A stretch of 64,000 bases of DNA from the NCBI GenBank assembly GCA_964631835.1, contig CAZWAD010000014.1, positions 1 through 64,000 of the forward strand, read 5' to 3'. The DNA is from Bog-950 sp964631835. Its GTDB lineage: Bacteria > Bacteroidota > Bacteroidia > Chitinophagales > LD1. Shown piece by piece: positions 57,410 to 64,000 of the stretch. Position 1 is the first letter of the stretch. Each line of letters starts with the position of its first letter. The translations under genes were made by a program, and so were the position numbers. Under the pieces are notes generated by a model. That model had not been told where the DNA came from. It made no database searches and saw only the letters and a list, made by a program, of their open reading frames with translations.

Positions 57410-58627
57410 CTAATCATTATCTGCGGTAAGGCGGACATGAACCGTTACCGGTATGTGGTCGCTTTGATGTTCGCGGAAGAGATTGAAGTTTTCAGGCAGT
57501 AATTCATGGTGCACCCGTGCTATAGGTTCTACTACCTCGTCAACAAGGCCACCGGTGCAGGAAGAAATCATGATGTAGTCAATTTTACTGGCCGGGGTCA
57601 GTGGCACTCCTTTTAACCGGGTTCCGGGATATTCCTCCCCGTCTTCGGGCGAGAGAGTTTTAAAGCGAAACAATGCAGGCGAAGTGTTCGTCCACAGCGA
57701 TTCGCGGTAGGTATCGTACCGGCTGGCATTAAAATCACCGGCTATTAAAATATCTTTTTCGTTACTGCTGAATGTATTATTAGAGGTAAGTACAGCAAGT
57801 TTTGCTGCAAGCAGAGTCATGGCAGTATCGTGGTTTTTATACAGTTGCTGTCCCGAAGCGAGGTGAACCGCCACAACAAGCAAATCGTTTTTCGCAACTC
57901 CGTTTTCAAGAAAAGTGAAGGAACATACCAGGGGGTCGCGGTCGAAAATGTCTTTATTCTGAATCTTCTTTTCAGGTACCTGTATTTCCACACATTTGTT
58001 ACACCTGGCAAAACTGCTATCGTACACTATCGCCAGCCTCTGCTCGCCCGCAGAAGGTGAAAGAAAATACCCCCACCTGCCGCCCAGCTTTCCGCGCAAC
58101 CGGTTCAGTTCAACAGAGTGGGCAGCCGATGCTCCATTTATTTCACTGAGCACAAGTATTTTTGCATCTATCCGGTCGCGGATGGTTTCGGCTATGGTTT
58201 GGTAATCAGCATCCGTGCGAGATTGATATGTAGGGCCACGGGGGGTGTAAGTGTTTTCAGGGAAGCCGCGTGTTTTGCCATCCTTGAGCCACTCGAGATT
58301 CCAGGCGCCCACTGCATAACTAAGTTCTTCATTAGTGGGTTCTTCATCGGGTTCACCAGCAAGTTGCAGGTAGTTGACGGTTACCCATCCCGTCATTCCG
58401 TTGCTTTCTACCTGCCGCCAACTGGTTTGTGTGCTGACAGCGGTAACCACCGCTGCCGTTCCGTTGGGCCACCGCACATAACTGTTATTGCCATCGGACG
58501 GGTGAACCGGTACTCCTGAGATATTTGAAGAAGTTAAAATAACCGGGTCGCCCGCCTGCTGGGCTGAAGCGTTGCAGAAAAAAATAAAGCATAGAAGTAA
58601 TGCGAATACCGGTGTGGTGGCTTTCAT
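57410..58627 (-). CDS. Secreted endonuclease/exonuclease/phosphatase family protein with SH3-like N-terminus
   Basis: I placed the start at the ATG at 58627, which opens directly with a signal peptide (MKATTPVFALLLCFIFFCNASA); a longer frame from 58711 would put 28 non-signal residues before it. An SH3-like domain follows (about 25-90, YVRWPNGTAAVVTAV and WVTVNYLQLAGEP). The rest is an EEP (DNase I-like) fold with ILVLSEING (metal Glu), VVAVHLASG, DILIAGDFNASR (catalytic Asp-x-Asn) and the terminal SDHIPVTVHV (Asp-His). It probably hydrolyses phosphodiesters outside the cytoplasm. Confidence 0.85.
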   Translation of the reverse strand: MKATTPVFALLLCFIFFCNASAQQAGDPVILTSSNISGVPVHPSDGNNSYVRWPNGTAAVVTAVSTQTSWRQVESNGMTGWVTVNYLQLAGEPDEEPTNEELSYAVGAWNLEWLKDGKTRGFPENTYTPRGPTYQSRTDADYQTIAETIRDRIDAKILVLSEINGASAAHSVELNRLRGKLGGRWGYFLSPSAGEQRLAIVYDSSFARCNKCVEIQVPEKKIQNKDIFDRDPLVCSFTFLENGVAKNDLLVVAVHLASGQQLYKNHDTAMTLLAAKLAVLTSNNTFSSNEKDILIAGDFNASRYDTYRESLWTNTSPALFRFKTLSPEDGEEYPGTRLKGVPLTPASKIDYIMISSCTGGLVDEVVEPIARVHHELLPENFNLFREHQSDHIPVTVHVRLTADND

Positions 58628-58790
58628 GTTTGAGATTTCAGGTGAAGAATATGGAATCCGTATCAAATGTAAAACTGATACTCCATTCACCAAAAAAATA
58701 TTCTTATTCAACTTTGTTGCAACATGAAGATTCGCAACAACTGTTTATTTAGTTGGCGCGGTGTTCACCCGGGAATCAACGGCCATCTGT

Positions 58791-59366
58791 TCATTTTTTA
58801 CTGCCGGTACCGTTTTCCAGAATGTTTTTTAAGGTTGCAAGGCTGGCGTCCATATCTTTCGGAAATCTGTTCTCCGCTATCGGGATAAAAATATTCATCG
58901 GATATTTCATTGTGCCGGAATTAATCAATGACACTTTGGTTTGATTCTCTGCTACCGTTTCCGTTTCCATGATTACATCGGCTACCATGTTCATTGGTCT
59001 TACAAAACGGATTTGGGTTTCAATTCTTTCTCCCTCAACAATGTTCATGATTTCTTTTTCGCCTTCACCGGCATCTTTATTCCCGCTCCAGGCAATAATA
59101 AATCCAACTGTTCCGTCCGTTCCCCTGTATTCCCATTTTCTGCCGGGGTCGGCTTTCGCCCATTTATTAAACTTATCCTGATTTCTGAGCATCTTCAAAA
59201 AATCGAACACTTTTTGCCGGGGTGCATTGATAATAATTTCGCGTTTTACATAGTGCTCTCTTTTCATGAAAAGCGCAGCGATTAACAACAGAACAACGAT
59301 GCCCGCCAGGGCACATAAAACTGCAATTACAATATTCATAACTTTCATATTTAATACCTTTGCCAT
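58791..59366 (-). CDS. Membrane-anchored SRPBCC family protein
   Basis: 191 residues. One hydrophobic segment at about 8-33 (NIVIAVLCALAGIVVLLLIAALF) is followed by a START/SRPBCC domain that begins with the usual VKREIIINAPRQKVFDFL and contains DGTVGFIIAWSG and ETETVAENQTKVSLIN. Such domains have a hydrophobic pocket for a ligand. It lies 19 bases downstream of the DinB-like gene and probably shares its transcript. Confidence 0.82.
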   Translation of the reverse strand: MAKVLNMKVMNIVIAVLCALAGIVVLLLIAALFMKREHYVKREIIINAPRQKVFDFLKMLRNQDKFNKWAKADPGRKWEYRGTDGTVGFIIAWSGNKDAGEGEKEIMNIVEGERIETQIRFVRPMNMVADVIMETETVAENQTKVSLINSGTMKYPMNIFIPIAENRFPKDMDASLATLKNILENGTGSKK

Positions 59367-59385
59367 AACCGAACGTGATGCATCG

Positions 59386-59853
59386 TTAATCCACTATTTG
59401 TTTTAAATGATGTTCCAGATGCTCAACGTAGTCGGTGATTAGAAATTCAAGGGTTAATAGCTCCTCGCCTACTTTGACCTGCCTGGTGAGACTTTCAGCC
59501 GGTATCCGCTTCATAATTTCAATCAGTTGCCTGTTGTATATTGCCCAAAAGGAAACGAGCTGCTGACTATCTATCTGCTGGTGAAAACTAAATTCATTCC
59601 ATTTGTTCTGGTCGTATCGGATTGCGGGATTCACTTCAAACTGCCCGCGGACAAACCGCTGATGGTTATTTGCCGCGCTGTCAATCAGGTGTCCGAGAAT
59701 TTCTTTTTTGCTCCATTTGCCGGGCGAAGGTTTTACAGTCATTTTTTCTTCACTGACGCAGGCTAAAAGTTCCGGTGCGGTTTCTATGATTCGGCTAAGA
59801 CGGTTTATTGCTTCTTCAACCGTGCTGACCTTGGTTGGTTTATCGTTTGTCAT
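59386..59853 (-). CDS. DinB/YfiT-like four-helix metalloprotein
   Basis: The 155-residue protein has the DinB-like layout: PGKWSKKEILGHLIDSAANNHQRF carries the first metal-ligand His, and LTLEFLITDYVEHLEHHLKQI carries the second and third. Members of this superfamily include thiol S-transferases and many proteins of unknown reaction. It is the first gene of a two-gene unit with the SRPBCC protein. Confidence 0.85.
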   Translation of the reverse strand: MTNDKPTKVSTVEEAINRLSRIIETAPELLACVSEEKMTVKPSPGKWSKKEILGHLIDSAANNHQRFVRGQFEVNPAIRYDQNKWNEFSFHQQIDSQQLVSFWAIYNRQLIEIMKRIPAESLTRQVKVGEELLTLEFLITDYVEHLEHHLKQIVD

Positions 59854-60153
59854 TTCGCACCAAAATGAAGCATAATATTTAGCAATTCAAAGCTCGCGGG
59901 TTTCGGGACGATACATAATACCCCCTTACAGAATCCCTATCCCGCCACTCTGCGCTAAGTTAGTTTAACTCTTTTATTCTCGCAGAGTCCCTAGCCTGCG
60001 GAAAGGAGACTCTGCGGGGGGAGAGTTTAAACCCAAAACAGTAAAAGTAATTCCGATGGCAATGAAAGTTTCAAAAGAAGCCGAAAATAGCCTTAGAAAA
60101 CGCTGTTTTTTATTTTTCAACTCATCACAATACCCATATATCCTTCTGTGATA

Positions 60154-60190
60154 AAAACAAAATCCGACTTGCGTGGTCGGTTTTTGTTTT
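60154..60190 (-). terminator. Terminator-like hairpin downstream of the T9SS protein gene
   Basis: CCGAC (60164-60168) pairs with GTCGG (60076 series at 60176-60180), and the A-rich left flank pairs with the T-rich right flank beyond one mismatch. On the minus strand it ends in a T-rich run, as expected for termination of the gene at 60444-62003. Confidence 0.5.
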
Positions 60191-60248
60191 GCAAATGGTT
60201 CTTAGATAGGGGTTGTGCAACTGCTACCCTTGTTAGCGGCTGCTTTAC

Positions 60249-60270
60249 TGATGTCCACCGGTGGACATCA
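60249..60270. promoter_or_regulatory. Perfect 22-bp palindrome
   Basis: The left half TGATGTCCACC is followed by its exact complement with no loop. A loop-free palindrome is a poor hairpin and a better dimer-binding site; no regulator can be named. Confidence 0.45.
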
Positions 60271-60330
60271 ATACGAAATTAAAGCGGACACTTTCTTTAC
60301 CTGTCAGCCAAGCGTAAAAACTTGCACAAG

Positions 60331-60365
60331 AAAGAGAAACCCCTGCGCGGCAATGCGCTCTCTTT
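60331..60365. terminator. Hairpin with U-rich ends just after the T9SS protein gene
   Basis: AAAGAGA (60331-60337) pairs with TCTCTTT (60359-60365), with an inner GCGC/GCGC pairing. It lies about 80 bases past the stop codon of the minus-strand gene and could terminate it. Confidence 0.4.
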
Positions 60366-60443
60366 TTGTTTTAATCCCAATTAAAAAATAAACAGTGCAA
60401 AACAAAATGGGAGCGCATTTGCTTAGATGTATTTGACTGGCTG

Positions 60444-62003
60444 TTAGTCTATAACAAACTTGCTAAACCCAACTCTCTTACCTTGTTGCTTAACCTCAAG
60501 TAAGTACAGCCCTACTGATAAGTCGCTTTTTTCAATGACTAAGTTATCTGACGGCAGAAAAATTTTCTCCCAAACTTTACTGCCAGCTATATCGTAAATA
60601 GCAAGTTGAATTGCAGCAGGTTTTTCACGTATCACCTCAACATTGGCAAAAGAACTGAAAGGATTGGGGGAAATCTTTATTGCGGATGCAACTGCCAAAA
60701 CATTGTTTATTTCGGTAGTCAAATCGCATATAACAGTTTTAGCAGCGCTGTGTTTTATCTCATTCAAATTAAGATTGGTAACAAAATCATTCACGGGTCT
60801 TACGGATACCGGAACGGTGGTCTGTACCGAGTTTACGTTTATGGCCGTTACATTTTCCTGCATCTCTTCGCAAAAGCCCGAAGCGTTGAGCATATCCCAA
60901 ACCACATATATAAAAACATCTCCTATGCCCATCATCGCAAACCGGTTGCCACCCATACTTACCACACCGAACGTAGAAAGACCGTTATTGCTATTGCTGT
61001 TATCTGCTGATTTTTGCCAAATGATATTCCCCGTTGCATCGGTTCTTATGGCTAATGCACTTATATCAGGTACAACCATATTCAAGGCATTTGTATCGGC
61101 ACGTTCACCTGCCAGGATATAGTCGCCATTCTCAAGTTCTGTTACTCTGGGAATACTAATAACTTCGCCATTTTTTTGATAAACTTTAGACCAAAGTACA
61201 TCGCCCGAAGAATTGGTATGAAGCACGAATGTATTTCGTGTAGTATTTTGAAATCGTTCGTGGCCACCGCAAACGGTAAAACCACCATCAAATGTTTTAA
61301 TCACCTGTATAGGGTGATCGTCCTGCCCGGTATCATAGGTTTTAATCCAAACTACCGAACCATCAGTATCGCGGATTTTTAACAGGGATATATTGATGTT
61401 GTTGACACCTGATGTGTCGAAATTGGAACTGCCTATTACTACGGAGGTATCATCTACTGCTGTTCCGTAATATGCACCACCCAACAGGTTGGTGACATAA
61501 TCTTGCTGCCATACTCTGTTGCCGAGCTTATCGATTTTGATGAAAACATTTTCACCTAAAGAGCATCTGCCTGTTAATGCAATACAGCCACTGTCACCGG
61601 TGGCTGCAACAACCCATACCACATTATACTCACTGTGGTCAAACCGCTTAGCCCACAATATGTTTCCTTCGGCATCCATACGGAAAACGATGTCTTCCTG
61701 ATTGCCATTGGTAATAGAACACACAATTTGTTTGTCGACAGTTTCTATAATTGAATTAAAGACACCAAACGGCCAGGGCACGGTGTTGAACCACTGCACG
61801 TTTCCTGTGCTACCTGCTTTTAAAACCGCAGCCGTGCTAAAACCATTTACTGATGATGAATAAATAAGCCCTCCATCACTGCTCTTGACTATATGATATA
61901 GTGGTAAAACTTGCGTAGAAGATGTATAAGTATAACATTGTTGTCCAAATGAAATATTGTAAAGTAAAGTTGTTATGGCGAATAGGAGAAGATAGTTTTT
62001 CAT
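60444..62003 (-). CDS. T9SS type A sorting domain-containing secreted protein
   Basis: 519 residues. The signal peptide is MKNYLLLFAITTLLYNISFG. The main part holds about seven repeats with VVWIKTYDTG, GGFTVCGG and GNIIWQKS-like segments, a beta-propeller-like pattern seen in many secreted proteins of this phylum. The last 75 residues are a type A sorting domain: IKISPNPFSSFANVEV, LAIYDIAGSKVWE and LSVGLYLLEVKQQGKRV. It would be exported by T9SS and fixed to or released from the surface. Ligand or role is not known. Confidence 0.87.
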   Translation of the reverse strand: MKNYLLLFAITTLLYNISFGQQCYTYTSSTQVLPLYHIVKSSDGGLIYSSSVNGFSTAAVLKAGSTGNVQWFNTVPWPFGVFNSIIETVDKQIVCSITNGNQEDIVFRMDAEGNILWAKRFDHSEYNVVWVVAATGDSGCIALTGRCSLGENVFIKIDKLGNRVWQQDYVTNLLGGAYYGTAVDDTSVVIGSSNFDTSGVNNINISLLKIRDTDGSVVWIKTYDTGQDDHPIQVIKTFDGGFTVCGGHERFQNTTRNTFVLHTNSSGDVLWSKVYQKNGEVISIPRVTELENGDYILAGERADTNALNMVVPDISALAIRTDATGNIIWQKSADNSNSNNGLSTFGVVSMGGNRFAMMGIGDVFIYVVWDMLNASGFCEEMQENVTAINVNSVQTTVPVSVRPVNDFVTNLNLNEIKHSAAKTVICDLTTEINNVLAVASAIKISPNPFSSFANVEVIREKPAAIQLAIYDIAGSKVWEKIFLPSDNLVIEKSDLSVGLYLLEVKQQGKRVGFSKFVID

Positions 62004-62338
62004 TTGCCAAAGTTTAGAATATGAATATAAGAATAAACTGTTCTGTATAACTTACTACATACTCAACGAAAAGCCCGCAATAGAAAGGCTGTTTGTATTT
62101 GCGCGTCAGCGCAAAAAGAAAGGGATGATTCAAGTTTAAAAAATAGACGAGCATTATCTCTTTCTTTTTGCTGAAGCATAGCCAATGGGCTTCGCCCGTG
62201 TTTTTGTCTTTTGTCTTTAAGCGACTACCCTACACAACCTTGTCAAAAATTTGTGTAAAAAGTTGCCGCTAACTCATAAATATACGAACCTTTTCAAACC
62301 CAAATCAAGTAAAAGGTTCCCATTTTGTCATGTAGTGG

Positions 62339-62374
62339 GGTAAAAAGCGAACCTTTTATGGTTCGCTTTTTACC
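62339..62374. terminator. Perfect 15-bp inverted repeat, terminator-like
   Basis: GGTAAAAAGCGAACC (62339-62353) pairs with 62360-62374 around the loop TTTTAT. There is no nearby gene end, so its partner gene is unclear. Confidence 0.45.
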
Positions 62375-62502
62375 TTTGCTTTTATAAGTCTAAATTTTCC
62401 AAAGGGCTTTCTATCTTACTCAAATCTCTGTTAGTTACATGTAAATAGCTAAGGGGAGTTTTTATGTAGTTACCAAAACTTACTATTCCCTTTAATTTCC
62501 CC

Positions 62503-62788
62503 AAAACCATAATTACCTGTGCCGGTATATATAATTACCTGCTGCCCTTCAGGCAGTTACATAATGCCTGATATATAATTACAATTGCCCTTACAGGTAA
62601 TTACATATTACCGTTCATGTAATTACATCTGGCATCATCTGTAACCATATATGCCTGCACCTGTAACCTCATTTGCGCATACATATAATTACATATCCCC
62701 AGTTATATAACTTCATATTCCCGATTATGCAACCACATATTCCAGGTTATGTAATTACATACTCCGCTTTATATAATTGCATTTTATC
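62503..62788. repeat. Strict 22-bp degenerate tandem array with GTAATTAC core
   Basis: Thirteen units start at 62503 and every 22 bases up to 62767 with no slip in phase. The consensus from the seventh base is (G/A)TAATTACATATTCC, containing the 8-bp palindrome GTAATTAC intact in units at 62591, 62613 and 62745. The six bases before it often end in TAT. Units differ by about a quarter to a half of their bases, so the array is old, yet the spacing is fixed. The period is not a multiple of three and no open frame follows it. Confidence 0.85.
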
Positions 62789-63030
62789 TGCAAAAAACAG
62801 AATATGCCTTATTTTTCATGTTTTTCCCGTTTTTTCTTCGATTTCGACACTGCCAATTGTCATGGAGTTGTAAAATTTTCAATAGCAGCCAACCCGGCAC
62901 AATAACTCTGCGTCATTACAGTTATAAAGCAAGTTTTTGTTAAATTATTTATCTCGTCATATTATGGTTTTTCGCTGGCAGTGGGTTGCCGGTCTGTTGC
63001 GCTTACATCTTCAGCCTGCCGTCTGCTTCA

Positions 63031-63067
63031 GGTGAGGGGAGATGCCCCAAGGGCAGATGGGTGAGGT
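63031..63067. repeat. REP-like GC-rich element
   Basis: GGTGAGGGGAGATGCCCC followed by AAGGGCAGATGGGTGAGG. It has a GCCC-CAA-GGGC hairpin flanked by GTGAGG direct repeats. It resembles dispersed extragenic elements; related copies can only be confirmed genome-wide. Confidence 0.4.
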
Positions 63068-63153
63068 TTCAAATGGTATAGCGAAACCCAGCACCACATA
63101 ACTTTCGCTGCGGCTTCGGTTTTTTTATTACTTTCATAACAAACAAATAAATC

Positions 63154-64000
63154 CTGAACCGCACCGCTTCTTTTCTTGTCTGTTTCGTTACTTATTTAGC
63201 GGCATTTGCAGGCGCATTCCTTTTTATTCAAAAATTTAAGGGAACAATTAACCAGCTTCTTCTCACTTTTATTGCCGATGTAATTGCCACACTCGTTGTT
63301 TACCTGTTTAGTGTCCGTTTTAAAAACGCAAGCCTTTACGACCCGTACTGGAGTGTTGCGCCTGTGCTTATCGTTTTTTACTGGCAAAATATTCAAGGCA
63401 GTATGCCTGCCGGTAATCTGGTGTTCGCAGCCGTGTTGCTTTGGGCTGTGCGCTTAACCTTAAACTGGGCGCGCGGCTGGAAAGGATTAAGCTACGAAGA
63501 CTGGAGATATAAAATGCTGCGCGAAAAAAAGCCTGAGATATACTGGCTTACCAACTTGGCGGGTATTCATCTTTTTCCAACCGTTGTTGTTTTTGCTGCG
63601 TTACTGCCTGTGTATTACACTTTGGGTAATTCATTCGCACCGGTTGTTTTTTATTCCGGGTTCATCATATCTATCGGTGCAACCATTGTAGAATTTGTTG
63701 CCGATGAACAGATGCGTGCATTTAAAAGGAATGCTTCGGGCAATGAGTTTATCAATCAGGGCTTATGGAAATATTCGCGCCATCCGAATTATTTCGGTGA
63801 ACTTACTTTCTGGTTCGGGTTATGGGTCATGCAAATGTCGGTTGTTCCTGAATACTGGTGGACAATCATCGGATTTACAGCTATGCTGCTGATGTTCCTT
63901 TTGGCTTCAATTCCTATGATGGAAGAAAAGAACAAAAAGGGTAAACCCGGGTACGAAGAGTATGTAAAGCGGGTTTCGGTTCTTATCCCACTGCCGGTAA
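63154..64000 (+). CDS. DUF1295/steroid 5-alpha-reductase-like membrane protein (truncated by the window end)
   Basis: The frame is open from 63151 to the window end, giving at least 282 residues with about six hydrophobic segments. Diagnostic are NASLYDPYWSVAPV, RLTLNWARGWKGLSYEDWRY and KYSRHPNYFGELTFWFGLW, the last being the SRHPNY motif shared by 5-alpha reductases and isoprenylcysteine methyltransferases. The frame has no ATG before the conserved region; a TAA at 63148 is followed by ATC and CTG. I take CTG at 63154 (LNRTASFL) as a non-standard or mutated start. The substrate is unknown. Confidence 0.82.
   Translation, partial: MNRTASFLVCFVTYLAAFAGAFLFIQKFKGTINQLLLTFIADVIATLVVYLFSVRFKNASLYDPYWSVAPVLIVFYWQNIQGSMPAGNLVFAAVLLWAVRLTLNWARGWKGLSYEDWRYKMLREKKPEIYWLTNLAGIHLFPTVVVFAALLPVYYTLGNSFAPVVFYSGFIISIGATIVEFVADEQMRAFKRNASGNEFINQGLWKYSRHPNYFGELTFWFGLWVMQMSVVPEYWWTIIGFTAMLLMFLLASIPMMEEKNKKGKPGYEEYVKRVSVLIPLPV

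Larger units (their letters stand above)
59854..60443. other. Gene-free region, 590 bp, with several inverted repeats
   Basis: No gene is seen. CGCAGAGTC (59981-59989) and GACTCTGCG (60008-60016) can form a 9-bp stem with an 18-base loop. A perfect palindrome lies at 60249-60270 and terminator-like hairpins lie at 60154-60190 and 60331-60365; these are listed separately. Confidence 0.7.
62004..63153. other. Gene-free region, 1.15 kb
   Basis: No convincing gene. It holds a TTGCGC/GCGCAA hairpin (62099-62114), a 15-bp hairpin (62339-62374), a strict 22-bp array (62503-62788) and a REP-like GC-rich element (63031-63067). Confidence 0.7.

Noticed and set aside
59981..60016. RNA gene or riboswitch in the 59854-60443 region
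   Set aside because: Only simple inverted repeats are present; no conserved riboswitch or tRNA features were found.
62673..62873. Small gene of 66 codons across the 22-bp array
   Set aside because: The frame runs through non-triplet repeats, has no recognisable composition and its end lies outside the array by chance.

Overview
The window reads as a chromosomal contig from a member of the Bacteroidota, probably an environmental lineage near Chitinophagales or Sphingobacteriales. The evidence is type IX secretion (T9SS) C-terminal domains on three proteins, SprB-type adhesin repeats, a TonB-dependent receptor with a carboxypeptidase-regulatory-like N-terminus, short-form AMP nucleosidase, a Bacteroidota-style LeuRS, a full TTG-N19-TAnnTTTG promoter at 52347, and A-rich rather than Shine-Dalgarno leaders. 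One scaffold gap of 100 N lies at 23061-23160.

Layout. 1-4100: a 41-bp tandem array, an unrecognised gene, an NHL-repeat lipoprotein and a class III adenylate cyclase. 4300-11000: an isoprenoid locus. A 757-residue fusion of a CrtC/AttH lipocalin-like domain with a polyprenyl diphosphate synthase is transcribed away from a tight four-gene mevalonate operon (HMG-CoA reductase, GYDIA-family GHMP kinase, diphosphomevalonate decarboxylase, mevalonate kinase). 11000-15200: aroA, aroB, a small membrane protein and an aldehyde dehydrogenase. 15217-28681: one giant T9SS-exported adhesin (about 4,450 residues plus whatever the gap hides), read in two pieces only because the gap has an arbitrary length. 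28800-40400: housekeeping and metabolic genes, including a leuS gene carrying an in-frame DUF559 endonuclease-like insertion bounded by hairpins, and a second 41-bp array inverted relative to the first. 40700-52300: TonB receptor, a second SprB-type adhesin, neutral ceramidase, methyltransferase, a transporter and tRNA-Leu(CAG). 52400-64000: pheS, guaB, acyl-CoA dehydrogenase, several small enzymes, a T9SS type A protein and a truncated DUF1295 membrane enzyme.

How the genes work together. The isoprenoid locus would convert HMG-CoA to isopentenyl diphosphate and then to a longer polyprenyl diphosphate, which the fused lipocalin-like domain might hydrate or cyclise (inference). Three separate genes (CREST-family ceramidase 28842, fatty acid hydroxylase 39426, neutral ceramidase 48237) fit the sphingolipid metabolism known from this phylum. 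The adhesins and the T9SS type A protein are cell-surface cargo.

The least explained material is non-coding or repeat-like: degenerate arrays with strict 22-bp (62503-62788) and about 21-bp (51638-51951) periods, the inverted pair of 41-bp arrays, REP-like hairpins near 30550-30634, and heptamer tracts or a mobile-like insertion inside the essential genes aroA and leuS. No CRISPR, prophage, IS transposase or rRNA was seen. All calls rest on reading the sequence; no database search was run.
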